64,000 bases of DNA from Sporosarcina luteola (GCF_023715585.1 NZ_JAMBOK010000003.1:209439-273438), one strand, 5' to 3'; counted from the stretch's first letter, positions 24,773 through 34,157 are shown. The notes: generated from the letters alone by a model not told the origin. Translations and numbers: made by a program.

Positions 24773-26068
24773 ATGAATCGCTATATGAAAGTCTTTAAAG
24801 AAATTGTTGATATCGTACACCATGACTACGCAGGTTATGATGAAAAACGAGGCTGGGATGACCCTGCCCATTATCTTGGAGAAATTCAGAGATTGATAGC
24901 CGGCCGCCAAATCACACCGCAAGTTTTTACGGATCTCGTCAGCGAATATCTCATGGCTTTTCAAGATCGGCATATGTATTTCAATCTGAAAGGGTCGGAT
25001 GACATAAAGGCGAGCACTCGCGGTTTCCGGACAAGGAGATTTGAGGATGCGCTCTATGTAGTGGAGACTTGCGAGGAAAACAGGTTTCCGATCGGCTCCA
25101 AGATCGTTTCGATAGATCACCAGGAAATCGAAACGATCATTACTTCGGATCGAAGCTTCTTGCGGGAGACAAGTGCAGAACGTGAGGATTGGACACATCT
25201 ACTCAATAAATCATCATCCATTGAAATAGAGGATGAGAACGGAGAACTGTTAAGGTTCGATTTGAAAGATTACGAACCCGCCTCCAAAAAGTTAGCACCC
25301 TCGATGGAGGAAGTTGATGAGGAGACGTTGCGGATCACTTTACCAAGCTCCGTCAACGTTGATGGGACTATGGACTTTGTGAAGAACCATGAAGGGAAGC
25401 TGAAGGCATGTACAAATCTGATCATCGACGTACGAAACAATCATGGAGGAAACGGAAAATCTTTCTCGAACTTATTGCCGTATATTTTTCCACCACATGA
25501 ACACCCGAGCACGGACGGTGAGTTGAAGGAGTTCAATTATACCGATCGAAACTCGGAGCTGTTCATTCAGCTCTGCCAGCAGCATAGGAAAGACATAACT
25601 GATGAAGAGACACTGAAATTCTTTGACTCAATTGAAGAGGAATGTGAAAAATATCGTGGTCAAGGTTTTGTTACAATGGACTTTTCGGATGAATTGGAGA
25701 CGGAAGCCTTAAAGTTTAAAGGTACTGATTCCCCTAAGAATGTGATCGTGATGACGGATGTCTATTGCGCAAGTGCCGCCGAATACTTTGTGGAAATCTG
25801 CATGGAGTCATCCAAAACCACCGTAATAGGACGCGCCACAATGGGCGTCAATGACTACAGCGATTTGCTCATCAAAGAATGGGATGGCATGTACGCACTC
25901 TACTACCCAATGTCTCGCCGTATCCATAAGACGTCGAACGACCCGTTGCACGGAAAAGGGATCCGACCTGATCATTATATCCCTTGGACCCCTAAGCATA
26001 TAGATGAAGATTTAGATCTTATGTTTGCGATGGACATGTTACGAGAAAGCAAGACTGCGGAAGCATGA
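24773..26068 (+). CDS. S41-family peptidase-like protein
   Basis: A 431-residue cytosolic protein with a C-terminal S41 (tail-specific protease) domain. LIIDVRNNHGGNGKSF (about 220-235) is the typical turn, and VYCASAAEYFVEI (about 325) carries the candidate Ser nucleophile. GRATMGVNDYSDL and HGKGIRPDHYIP are further family segments. The N-terminal part resembles tricorn-like cap domains; no signal peptide or PDZ motif is obvious. GGGAAAGGTGAG precedes the ATG at 24773. The general-base Lys is not clearly in place, so activity is uncertain. Confidence 0.78.
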   Translation: MNRYMKVFKEIVDIVHHDYAGYDEKRGWDDPAHYLGEIQRLIAGRQITPQVFTDLVSEYLMAFQDRHMYFNLKGSDDIKASTRGFRTRRFEDALYVVETCEENRFPIGSKIVSIDHQEIETIITSDRSFLRETSAEREDWTHLLNKSSSIEIEDENGELLRFDLKDYEPASKKLAPSMEEVDEETLRITLPSSVNVDGTMDFVKNHEGKLKACTNLIIDVRNNHGGNGKSFSNLLPYIFPPHEHPSTDGELKEFNYTDRNSELFIQLCQQHRKDITDEETLKFFDSIEEECEKYRGQGFVTMDFSDELETEALKFKGTDSPKNVIVMTDVYCASAAEYFVEICMESSKTTVIGRATMGVNDYSDLLIKEWDGMYALYYPMSRRIHKTSNDPLHGKGIRPDHYIPWTPKHIDEDLDLMFAMDMLRESKTAEA

Positions 26069-26153
26069 TTTGCGGGCGTTTCTGAGGGAATTGGGCGCGG
26101 TTGCTGGAGAAGGGCTGCGCTCCAAAGGGGCCAGATGATCGGAGTGGGGAAAC

Positions 26154-26375
26154 ATGATAATACTTAGAATTATTTTAGCGATCACGGTAATCACGTTATC
26201 GTGTTATGGTTTTATAACTGGGGATGTCGGAACAATTGTGCCTTATATGTTGCTGTCATGCGGACTGTTGTTTATTGTGATGGGAATTACTGAATTTAAA
26301 AAACGGAAAGCAGATGCTTTTTACTATTTTATTCTATCGGCATTTGTTTTATATATTGCGATTTATATCCTGTAA
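26154..26375 (+). CDS. Small membrane protein, DUF3953 (YczI-like)
   Basis: A 73-residue protein with three hydrophobic segments: IILRIILAITVITLSCYGFI, PYMLLSCGLLFIVMGITEF and FYYFILSAFVLYIAIYIL. The pattern with FKKRKADAF before the last helix matches the DUF3953 family, to which B. subtilis YczI belongs. GGAGTGGGGAAAC precedes the ATG. Function is unknown. Confidence 0.75.
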   Translation: MIILRIILAITVITLSCYGFITGDVGTIVPYMLLSCGLLFIVMGITEFKKRKADAFYYFILSAFVLYIAIYIL

Positions 26376-26527
26376 AGCAAGCGGGTGCGTTTGCTTTATA
26401 AGTGATCGCGCCTTTATCGCAATCAGGCCAGATTGTTGAACATTATAATTTATTTCAATTGTGAAATATGCGAGAGAGGAACGAATTTCTATGTCGATAC
26501 CTCTGGTTACAGGGGAGGGGAAAAGTA

Positions 26528-27322
26528 TTGTCAATTTACCATAAAGTAATTGGAGAAGGGTATCCAATCGTCATGTTGCATGGTTGGTCACTCGACCATC
26601 AAGTAATGTTCTATGCAATGGAACCTTTATTCGAAGTGCGAAGTGGTTGGAAGAGAATATATATTGACTTACCTGGAATGGGACAATCAACGGCAATACC
26701 GTCTATACAGAACTCTCACGATATTTTAGAATCGATATTACAACTCTTAGATGAGATTATCCCTGGTCAACCGTTTGTTATTTGTGGTAATTCATATGGC
26801 GGGTATATAGCCAGGGGGATAGTACATTCACGGCAGGGAACAGCTCGTGGATTACTTTTAATCGCACCATTGACTATACCTGAATTTGAAAAAAGGATAG
26901 TGCCGCTTCAAACAGTTCTAAAAAGTGACAGCAATCTACTATCCAAATTGCCAGCAGAAGATGCTAATCAATTTTGCTCAATGGGAGTAGTGCAAGGACA
27001 AACTGAATGGGAAAAATTTCGAAATGAAATTTTGCTTCCTTCAAAAAGGGCAAATTATGAATTCTTAGATCACATTCGTCACAATGGGTATGGCTTAGCC
27101 TACGATATTTCTTGTGAATTTGTGTATCCTACGCTAATTATCGCAGGGCGCCAGGACAATATAGTCGGTTATCACGATGCTTGGCGGCTTATTGATGATT
27201 ATCCAAGGTCAACTTTTGCAGTTCTTGATATGGCTGGCCACAACTTACAAATTGAACAAAGCGATGTATTTAACGCATTAGTTGATAACTGGTTGAACAA
27301 ACTTGAGTCCGAACTTTTTTGA
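26528..27322 (+). CDS. Alpha/beta hydrolase
   Basis: A 264-residue alpha/beta-hydrolase-fold protein. The oxyanion segment is LHGWSLD (17-23) and the nucleophile elbow GNSYGG has Ser89. The acid lies in IIAGRQDNIVGY, and the catalytic His in DMAGHNLQIEQ. The TTG at 26528 directly follows GGGGAGGGGAAAAGTA; the longer frame upstream is rejected. It could be an esterase, lactonase or C-C hydrolase. Codon use is AT-leaning like the hypothetical gene at 24165. A dispersed repeat starts 17 bases after the stop. Confidence 0.85.
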   Translation: MSIYHKVIGEGYPIVMLHGWSLDHQVMFYAMEPLFEVRSGWKRIYIDLPGMGQSTAIPSIQNSHDILESILQLLDEIIPGQPFVICGNSYGGYIARGIVHSRQGTARGLLLIAPLTIPEFEKRIVPLQTVLKSDSNLLSKLPAEDANQFCSMGVVQGQTEWEKFRNEILLPSKRANYEFLDHIRHNGYGLAYDISCEFVYPTLIIAGRQDNIVGYHDAWRLIDDYPRSTFAVLDMAGHNLQIEQSDVFNALVDNWLNKLESELF

Positions 27323-27339
27323 CAGTGGCTTACTTAGTT

Positions 27340-27479
27340 GATTGGAGTGGAAGCCGGCGACTCCTAGGGGTTAGCGAGAGCCGTAACGAAGTACGGCTTT
27401 TGCGAGTGAAGCGAAGCGGACCGAGGAGGCTCACCGCACGCCCCCAAGAAAGCCCGGCAGGAACGTAAATCAACAGTTG
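27340..27479 (+). repeat. GC-rich dispersed repeat, copy B
   Basis: Begins ATTGGAGTGGAAGCCGGCGA and CTCCTAGGGG, then AGCCGTAACGAAGTACGGCT, then GACCGAGGAGGCTCACCGC and GGAACGTAAATCAACAGT. It matches copy A (23741-23867) in opposite orientation. The inner hairpin AGCCGTaacgaagtACGGCT is the part also found at the end of the MFS gene near 44260. Confidence 0.78.
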
Positions 27480-27530
27480 ATAATACTATTCCAGATAGCG
27501 CGTTTATGGAACACGTGATAGGACAAGAAA

Positions 27531-27567
27531 AATGCCCAGGTTAGTATGCCTGAGCATTTTTTTATTG
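27531..27567 (+). terminator. Terminator between hydrolase and brnQ
   Basis: AATGCCCAGG / CCTGAGCATT hairpin followed by TTTTTTT. A further TTTTGTAAC / GTTACAAAAA pairing at about 27604-27645 probably ends brnQ on the minus strand. Confidence 0.85.
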
Positions 27568-27666
27568 CTTTTTTCTATTGTCTAGTCGCGTATTGGGGTG
27601 TGTTTTTGTAACTTCACCCCACATCAACCGAACCCGTTACAAAAAGGGGGAATCCTTTATTCATTC

Positions 27667-28983
27667 CTATGGACGTGCGCCCTTCTGAACCGTAGCGATG
27701 ACGTAACCGATTCCAGCGAACACGATGGCGGGGAGTATCCAACCAATCCCTTGTTCGTAAAGGGGCAAGTGGCGGAGCACATCAGTAACCGGAGCGATCG
27801 GTAGGCCGAATGCCTTCAGCATATCGGCAAATCCGACAACTCCAGCAGCAGCCAGTGCGAAGAGATACACTTCCCTATGTCCGTTGAACCAGTTATGGAA
27901 GAAACTGACCGTAATCAAGACGATTGCCAACGGGTAAATTCCGATTAGAACCGGTAATGTAATATGGATTAATTGCGTAAGACCGATGTTCGCAATGAAC
28001 GCACTGAAAATGCAGATGATCAGCACCACGAGCCGATACGAAAACTTAGGAAATGTATCTGAGAAAAAGGCAGCACATGAAGAAGTGAGGCCGACGGATG
28101 TTGTCAGGCAAGCAAGGAGTACAGCCAAGCCTAGCAATACTTGTCCAGTCGTCCCAAGCAGTGAATAGACGAGCTGTGTTAAAACTTCCCCGCCATTTGC
28201 AGCATTCGGAGCAACAAGCCGACTCGTTGTCCCGAGGTAAGCGAGTCCGGCATACACGAGGCAAAGACCGGCAACGGCAAAGGCGCCTGCCTTCATCGTA
28301 ATGGCGAGGGTCACTTTCTTATCCGAAACACCTTTAGCTTTGATTGCATTGATGACGACGATGCCGAATACGAGTGCAGCCATCGCATCCATCGTCAAAT
28401 ACCCTTCGATGAATCCTTTGATGAAAGGGTTTTGGACGTATGGTTCTTGTGGCGGTCCGATTGTCCCGGCAGGCCTGATAATCCCTATCGTGACAATGAA
28501 AGCGACAAGGGCCAGGAGAACCGGGGTCAGTACATTCCCGAAACGGTCGACTAATTTACTCGGCTTCATTGACAGCCAAGCGGTGACCGCGAAAAAGAGG
28601 AATGTGAATAACAGCAAAGCGATCCTCTCCGCCGAATCGGAAGTGAAAGGAGCCAGTCCCATTTCAAACGTGACCGTCGCCGTGCGCGGAACAGCAAACA
28701 ATGGTCCGAGCGCTAAATAGACAATAATTGCGAAGACAAGGCCGAATAAAGGATGTGCCTTGCCTGCGAGATCCCTCAACTGGCTGCCACTCATCGCTAC
28801 CGCAACGACACCGAGAAACGGAAGGCCGACACCGGTAATGAGAAACCCGGCAATTGCAATCCAAACATTTCCTCCTGCCAGCTGACCGACGAGCGGCGGG
28901 AAAATCAGATTTCCGGCGCCGAAAAACAGCGCAAACATCAGTAATCCTAACTTCAATGTATCCTTATTTGTAAAATCATTCAT
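27667..28983 (-). CDS. brnQ: Branched-chain amino acid carrier BrnQ
   Basis: A 438-residue LIVCS-family transporter with about 12 membrane segments, importing Leu, Ile and Val with Na+ or H+. LGLLMFALFFGAGNLIFPP near the N-terminus is the family signature. TTSVGLTSSCAAFFSDTFPKF is a conserved inner segment. The ATG at 28983 follows TTGGAGGGAACAGGT; the frame upstream is untranslated. A 20-bp periodic array occupies its leader (29010-29145). No T-box is visible. It is divergent from the ATP-sulfurylase-like gene. Confidence 0.92.
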   Translation of the reverse strand: MNDFTNKDTLKLGLLMFALFFGAGNLIFPPLVGQLAGGNVWIAIAGFLITGVGLPFLGVVAVAMSGSQLRDLAGKAHPLFGLVFAIIVYLALGPLFAVPRTATVTFEMGLAPFTSDSAERIALLLFTFLFFAVTAWLSMKPSKLVDRFGNVLTPVLLALVAFIVTIGIIRPAGTIGPPQEPYVQNPFIKGFIEGYLTMDAMAALVFGIVVINAIKAKGVSDKKVTLAITMKAGAFAVAGLCLVYAGLAYLGTTSRLVAPNAANGGEVLTQLVYSLLGTTGQVLLGLAVLLACLTTSVGLTSSCAAFFSDTFPKFSYRLVVLIICIFSAFIANIGLTQLIHITLPVLIGIYPLAIVLITVSFFHNWFNGHREVYLFALAAAGVVGFADMLKAFGLPIAPVTDVLRHLPLYEQGIGWILPAIVFAGIGYVIATVQKGARP

Positions 28984-29009
28984 ACCTGTTCCCTCCAACA
29001 TATTTAGAA

Positions 29010-29145
29010 AGCGCATAAAAGCGATCTACACGCATTAAATGGTCATAGGTCCGCATAACCCACAATAGTTATGCATAAATCTCCCAATAAGTCCATAAAT
29101 GTAAATGGTAACGCATAATTCGTCATAAAACGCCATTAACGATTT
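29010..29145 (-). repeat. 20-bp periodic TTATG(CG) array 3
   Basis: On the minus strand TTATG-type motifs recur every 20 bases; the corresponding plus-strand CATAA positions are 29014, 29054, 29074, 29094 and 29114. Slightly changed units lie at about 29033 and 29134, and two extra motifs at half phase (29044, 29124). It lies 27 bases upstream of the brnQ start, in brnQ orientation. Confidence 0.83.
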
Positions 29146-29297
29146 TATCATACCCATGCCATAACTTTTACCCATATTTGTCGAAAAGAGAAAAATTATT
29201 AATTTCTGATAATAACTATATACAACTTTGAAAGTATGCTATTATTCAGAAGAGCATATCATTTTGTGAAAATGAAATGGAATGGAGAGGAAATGGG

Positions 29298-31022
29298 ATG
29301 TTAAACGTTACAGAAAATCGATTTGCCAACTACCCTCAACAGCCGCACGGGGGAAAACTGGTGGACAAAGTATTGACGGGGACGGAGAGGGAAGAGGAGC
29401 TGGAAAAGGCCAGATTGCTGCCTTCCATCATGGTGGATCTGGAAGCGGTCATCACACTTGAAATGATTGCCACAGGTGTCTTGTCTCCGAATGAAGGATT
29501 CATGAATGAAGTGGATTATAAGTCTGTGTTGACTGAAGGACGCCTGGCGAATGGAACGGTTTGGCCGGTTCCACTCAGCTTTGCTCCGATCGGAAACCGG
29601 AACAAGGAAATCATTGAAACGCTATCCGTGGGGGACGAAGTGGCGCTTTGCAATGAACAGAACGAGCCAGTAGCAATTTTACGTATTGACGATATTTTTG
29701 CTTATGATAAGGAGTACCGGGCTTCCCATCTATTCGGCACGACCGATCGCAATCATCCGGGTGTCGATGCGATTTTCAGGAGGATGGGCGATGTCGCGCT
29801 CGGCGGCCCGATCCGGTTATTGCAGCGGGTTGACTGGGGACCGTTTGAAAAGCTTCGTTTGGAACCGAAAGATACATGGCATGAATTCTATGAAGTGAAG
29901 AAATTCCGTTCCGCTGCAGGTTTCATTACAGGGGCGAATCCTTTGCACCGCGGACATGAATACATTCATAAAAATGCATTGGAGGAAATTGACGGTCTGC
30001 TTCTTCAGCCGCTTGTCGAGATGGCGAAACGAGAATATACACGCCATGAATTCCGGATGCTCTCGTATAGAAGTGTGCTGGACACGTATTATCCAAAAGG
30101 CCGGTCCATCCTTGCACCGCTCAGGGTGACGTATATCTTTGCCGGTCCGCGGGAGACGGTGCTTCATGCATTGATAATGAAAAACTATGGATGCACCCAT
30201 GCGCTCATCGGTCGTGATCACGCGGGGATCGGCGATTATTATGATAAATATGCGAGCCATACCATTTTTGATCAATTCAAACCGGAGGAGCTTGGAATCG
30301 ATATACGGCTTTTCCACGAGGTGTTCTACTGTACACGCTGTGACGCACCCGCGACAGAGCAGTCTTGCCCGCATGACAATCAATACCGGATCAACATTTC
30401 AGGAACGGGCATCCGGGAAATGCTCCGCCACGGCATCATGCCGCCGAAGGAAATCGTCCGTCCGGAATCTGCGCGGATCGCCATTCAAGGCGTTCAACCG
30501 AAAGGCCTCGATGAATCTGAAAGCGCTATCTCGCCAGTAGGAAAGGTTATTAAGAGCATGTTCCCATTCTATTTGGAGCGTACGAGGCTAGGAGGACGCA
30601 AGCGGAAATCGCCTTTGACGGTCGATGAATTGACGAATGATGATCTCGAAATGGTGAATTTGGATGTCCGTGCGAACGCCAATCGGATTTATCAAGACAT
30701 TTTTGACGAGTATTCGAGCGTAGGCGACACGAACCGGGGCATGCAGCCTGAATGGGTGATGGACGCAAGGGATTCTTTGCAGACGCAGCAGCGGATGGTC
30801 ATTCAGGATCTCGAGGAGAAAGTGAAGCAGGCGCCGGAGACCGCTTCGGATGAATTCATGTATCAGGATAAAGAGGAATCGCTGAGGGAATTGGAAGTGG
30901 CAAAGAAGATTCTCAGCGACATTCCAAAAGTGCTCCGCGCGGCCGATTTCGACTATCGGACGTGGAATGTCCTGCCGTATAAGCGCTACCGCGGCAGTGA
31001 TGAACCGAATGAGGATAAGTAA
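29298..31022 (+). CDS. ATP-sulfurylase-like protein with damaged QxRN motif and C-terminal extension
   Basis: A 574-residue protein. Residues 1-395 are clearly ATP sulfurylase fold: LEMIATGVLSPNEGF, AGPRETVLHALIMKNYGCTH, GRDHAG (305-310), and a zinc site with Cys345, Cys348, Cys357 and a His. The catalytic QxRNP-x-H motif, however, reads FITGANPLH (209-217), so the Gln and Arg that bind ATP and sulfate are absent. Residues 396-574 form an unrelated extension ending in a coiled-coil-like segment, not an APS kinase. Ordinary Sat is about 380-390 residues. It stands alone, away from cys genes. It may be a divergent nucleotidyltransferase. Confidence 0.8.
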   Translation: MLNVTENRFANYPQQPHGGKLVDKVLTGTEREEELEKARLLPSIMVDLEAVITLEMIATGVLSPNEGFMNEVDYKSVLTEGRLANGTVWPVPLSFAPIGNRNKEIIETLSVGDEVALCNEQNEPVAILRIDDIFAYDKEYRASHLFGTTDRNHPGVDAIFRRMGDVALGGPIRLLQRVDWGPFEKLRLEPKDTWHEFYEVKKFRSAAGFITGANPLHRGHEYIHKNALEEIDGLLLQPLVEMAKREYTRHEFRMLSYRSVLDTYYPKGRSILAPLRVTYIFAGPRETVLHALIMKNYGCTHALIGRDHAGIGDYYDKYASHTIFDQFKPEELGIDIRLFHEVFYCTRCDAPATEQSCPHDNQYRINISGTGIREMLRHGIMPPKEIVRPESARIAIQGVQPKGLDESESAISPVGKVIKSMFPFYLERTRLGGRKRKSPLTVDELTNDDLEMVNLDVRANANRIYQDIFDEYSSVGDTNRGMQPEWVMDARDSLQTQQRMVIQDLEEKVKQAPETASDEFMYQDKEESLRELEVAKKILSDIPKVLRAADFDYRTWNVLPYKRYRGSDEPNEDK

Positions 31023-31033
31023 GAGTAGACTGC

Positions 31034-31067
31034 AAGCTTTCCGCTGTACGAGTGGAAAGCTTTTTTG
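31034..31067 (+). terminator. Terminator after ATP-sulfurylase-like gene
   Basis: AAGCTTTCC / GGAAAGCTT hairpin followed by TTTTG, 12 bases after the stop codon. Confidence 0.85.
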
Positions 31068-31130
31068 CGGTTGCTGATTGTGTGTGTGCTGGGAGCCGAA
31101 TATTCCAGTGCCCAGCACCTAGCACTACCG

Positions 31131-32225
31131 TTAAAAGAAGGAATGAAATGGTATATAGGATTCCTTGATTCCATGGATCATTGCTTTTTTTATCGATGAT
31201 TGACTAGTAGGTGCTGCTCGGAATGGGATTTTATACTTTTTAGCACACTCCTTGGCTAATCCGCTGCTGCGGTGGGATGAATGCTCGCTTGCTGAAATGA
31301 TCAAGTCCATATTTTTAAAAGCGGCTTTGATACGGTTCCTGCTTTCATCCCCACTGAAAATCTCCAATGAAAAGTTGCCGTTTTCAGCAAGTGGCATGAA
31401 ATCCGCGCTTCTGAAATCAGCCCCGATAATAACTATTTTTTTATTCTTTAATAAGTTCAATTCAATATCGGTCCACATATTTTCCTTTTTCGCTGTACCA
31501 TCTTTATAAAAACTAGATGGTTTCGGTTCGGACCTCACAGGCTCACTCGTGCGTTCCGGGTAGCACCAGACCACACGGAACGATAAGGGATCGGATTCAT
31601 GGTAAGCAATCGCCACTACGCTTCCATCTTTCAAACTATACGTATCGATATCTCTTTGGCTAATTAAAAATTGATAGGGAGACTCGCCGTCGAGTTTTAT
31701 TCTCGTCAGCTTTCCATCTGCAATTGTTTGATCTGCAACTAATAATCCATCAGACGTATTTGTGAGGACACAATAATCGATTTCAATCCGATTGCTCTCT
31801 TCCTTAGTCACACTGTTTTTCCGTTTAATAAACACTAAATCTTTTAAACTATCCCCGATCGCTTCAATATAGTCTCCATGTTCGAACCCATGCATTCTCA
31901 CAATCTTTTCCGGGACGTAAATATCCCCTTGCTTTCCTTTTAATATTCCTCCTTTCAACTTTCTTTCCATAGGTGTTCCCAGGTTCGACGCATCAGAACG
32001 AGTCGTGGCAATCATTTTTTGAGAAGTTTCATTTATTGAATTAAGACTTTCCTCTTCACTTTTATCGGGTTCTGCCAATACATCGATTGTTGGAATGGAA
32101 CCCCATAATGTCAGTGACAGTTCGATGAAATCAAATAATTTATTGACGCGATCCCTCGTCTCCGTAACATTTTCATCCGTCAGTAGATGGATGCAACTTA
32201 TTAGTTCCTCTGAAATCTGTTTCAT
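31131..32225 (-). CDS. DUF2325-domain protein
   Basis: A 364-residue cytosolic protein. The C-terminal ~100 residues match DUF2325: NKKIVIIGADFRSADFMPL, then DLIISASEHSSHRSSGLAKECAKKYKIPF. That gives a Rossmann-like core with a conserved HSSH. The middle (GGILKGKQGDIYVPEKIVRMHGFEHGDYIEA) looks like a small beta-barrel, and the N-terminal 60 residues are helical. Function is unknown. The ribosome binding site AAAGGAG precedes the ATG. Monocistronic. Confidence 0.75.
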   Translation of the reverse strand: MKQISEELISCIHLLTDENVTETRDRVNKLFDFIELSLTLWGSIPTIDVLAEPDKSEEESLNSINETSQKMIATTRSDASNLGTPMERKLKGGILKGKQGDIYVPEKIVRMHGFEHGDYIEAIGDSLKDLVFIKRKNSVTKEESNRIEIDYCVLTNTSDGLLVADQTIADGKLTRIKLDGESPYQFLISQRDIDTYSLKDGSVVAIAYHESDPLSFRVVWCYPERTSEPVRSEPKPSSFYKDGTAKKENMWTDIELNLLKNKKIVIIGADFRSADFMPLAENGNFSLEIFSGDESRNRIKAAFKNMDLIISASEHSSHRSSGLAKECAKKYKIPFRAAPTSQSSIKKAMIHGIKESYIPFHSFF

Positions 32226-32412
32226 TTATTCAACTCCTTTCAACTATTATAACCCAATATTCACAATACAGTGATAAGAGGAAAGTGCTGATGTGCTGCC
32301 CGCAATAACTTTTTTTGAAAATATCAAGCAAACCCATTGTGAAACTATCTATATTCATGGTAAGCTATGTCCTGTTTTGAAGATCTTAAATAGAAATGAA
32401 GGCGATAAATAG

Positions 32413-33801
32413 ATGGCAGCAGTTGCAGCCAACGGCCCGGGGAAGAAACTTAATTTGTTTCATCTGACGTGGCCGATTTTTCTTGAAATATTTTTGTTTA
32501 TGTTAATGGGGTTGGCGGATACATTCATGTTGAGTGCGTTGTCCGATGACGCGGTATCAGGCGTCGGGGCTGCGAATCAGTACGTGATGATCGCCATCCT
32601 AGTCTTGGAAGTTGTCGGAAACGGTGCGGCAATCGTTGTTTCGCAGTATTTGGGATCGAGGCGTTATATTGAGGCGTCGAAGATTTCTGCTATCGCCGTG
32701 TCTTTGAATCTGCTAGTCGGATTAGGAATTAGTGGTGTGTTCATTCTATTCACGAGCCGCATGATGAATGCGATGAATTTGCAAGGTGACGTACTTGCCC
32801 ATGCGGAAGCGTATTTGATCATCGTCGGCGGCGGGATTTTCCTGCAGGCAGTCATCAATTCCCTCGCGGCAGTCATCCGTGTGCACGGGTTTACGAAACA
32901 GACGATGTTCGTTTCGCTTGGCATGAACATCATCCACGTCATCGGGAACTATGCACTCATTTTCGGGAAGTTCGGGATGCCGGAATTAGGCGTGCAAGGG
33001 GCGGCGATTTCATCTGTCGGCAGCCGGGTGATCGCAATGTTCGTCTTCATTTGGCTGCTGTATCAGGTGCTTGAATACCGCATCGAGTTCCGCTATTACA
33101 TTACGTGGTCGAAGGACTACGTCAAAAAGATACTGAATATCGGGCTGCCTTCAGCGTTCGAACAAATTCTGTACCAGGCGTGCCAAATCATTTTCCTCTA
33201 CTATGTCACCTTCCTAGGTACGGAGGCGCTTGCCGCGAGACAATATGCGACGAATATTTCGATGTTCAGCTATTTGTTTGCGCTCGCGATTGGTCTCGGG
33301 ACATCCATCATCGTTGGCCGTCTCGTCGGAAGCGGCGAGAAGGATGAAGTATACCGGCAAGTTTGGGCATCTCTGAAGCGTGCGCTCGTCTGTACGGTCG
33401 TGTTGGTGGCGCTCGTCATGACGTTCCGTTATCCGCTCATGCGCCTGTTCACTGAAAATGAGCAGATCATCCAGCTCGGTGCTTCTGTCTTGCTGTTGTC
33501 ATGTTTACTCGAAACTGGCCGGACGTTCAATATGGTTATCATCAATTCGCTCCGGGCATCAGGCGACGCGAAATTCCCTGTCATGATGGGAGCCATCTCG
33601 ATGGTCATGATGAGTCTGCCGCTCGGCTATTTCTTTGTGTTCGTCCTTGACCTCGGCCTTGTCGGCGTATGGCTCGCCGTTATCATGGATGAATGGGTCC
33701 GTGCGATTGTCATGTCATTGCGATGGAAAAGCCGTGCGTGGGAAAGGTACGCGCTTGTTGAACCGGCACCTGAAATGGAACCGAAAGCGGAAACCGTTTG
33801 A
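32413..33801 (+). CDS. MATE-family efflux transporter
   Basis: A 462-residue, 12-segment MATE (MOP superfamily) antiporter exporting drugs or metabolites with Na+ or H+. GLADTFMLSALSDDAVSGVGAANQ is the first-half signature, and the two 6-helix halves are recognisable (second starts about residue 240, IGLPSAFEQILYQ). It resembles YeeO/NorM-type members. AATGAAGGCGATAAATAG precedes the ATG. A long bidirectional hairpin terminator follows. Confidence 0.9.
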   Translation: MAAVAANGPGKKLNLFHLTWPIFLEIFLFMLMGLADTFMLSALSDDAVSGVGAANQYVMIAILVLEVVGNGAAIVVSQYLGSRRYIEASKISAIAVSLNLLVGLGISGVFILFTSRMMNAMNLQGDVLAHAEAYLIIVGGGIFLQAVINSLAAVIRVHGFTKQTMFVSLGMNIIHVIGNYALIFGKFGMPELGVQGAAISSVGSRVIAMFVFIWLLYQVLEYRIEFRYYITWSKDYVKKILNIGLPSAFEQILYQACQIIFLYYVTFLGTEALAARQYATNISMFSYLFALAIGLGTSIIVGRLVGSGEKDEVYRQVWASLKRALVCTVVLVALVMTFRYPLMRLFTENEQIIQLGASVLLLSCLLETGRTFNMVIINSLRASGDAKFPVMMGAISMVMMSLPLGYFFVFVLDLGLVGVWLAVIMDEWVRAIVMSLRWKSRAWERYALVEPAPEMEPKAETV

Positions 33802-33812
33802 ATGGTCGATAA

Positions 33813-33860
33813 AAAGAGCAGGTCTCTCACTAGTTTCATAGTGAGAGACCTGCTCTTTTA
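33813..33860. terminator. Strong bidirectional terminator
   Basis: A perfect 20-bp stem (AAAGAGCAGGTCTCTCACTA) with loop GTTTCA. It lies between the convergent MATE and small Gly-rich protein genes, with A/T runs on both sides. Confidence 0.92.
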
Positions 33861-33863
33861 TTA

Positions 33864-34157
33864 TCAAAAGAAGAAAAAGGGAAGTAGCGCAAAGGTTACG
33901 ATTGAGCCGAGTGCAATGCCTGCACCGAAAGCGAACCCACGCCCAAAGCCAAATCCACGTCCTCCATAGCCGTATCCGTATCTAAATCCGTATCCGAATC
34001 CGCCTATATTTCTTTGACGGCCGAATGGTTCTAAAAATACTCGATTGCCTCTGACGCCTTGGATGATCCCTCTATGTGTTCGTCCATCTCTCGTTCCGAT
34101 GACGACCGCTCTTCCGGTATGCCTGCTGCACAAAGCATGATAATTTTGAACTGACAT
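33864..34157 (-). CDS. Small Gly/Phe-rich protein with Sm-like head
   Basis: A 97-residue protein. The head (HTGRAVVIGTRDGRTHRGII followed by QGVRGNRVFLEPFGR) reads like a small SH3/Sm-type barrel. The middle is Gly/Tyr/Phe-rich (GGFGYGFRYGYGYGGRGFGF). The tail is a membrane segment (GAGIALGSIVTFALLPFFFF). Such proteins are common in Bacillales and may coat spores. The ATG at 34157 follows GGGGTGAC; the frame upstream overlaps the next gene and is excluded. Function is unknown. Confidence 0.7.
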   Translation of the reverse strand: MSVQNYHALCSRHTGRAVVIGTRDGRTHRGIIQGVRGNRVFLEPFGRQRNIGGFGYGFRYGYGYGGRGFGFGRGFAFGAGIALGSIVTFALLPFFFF

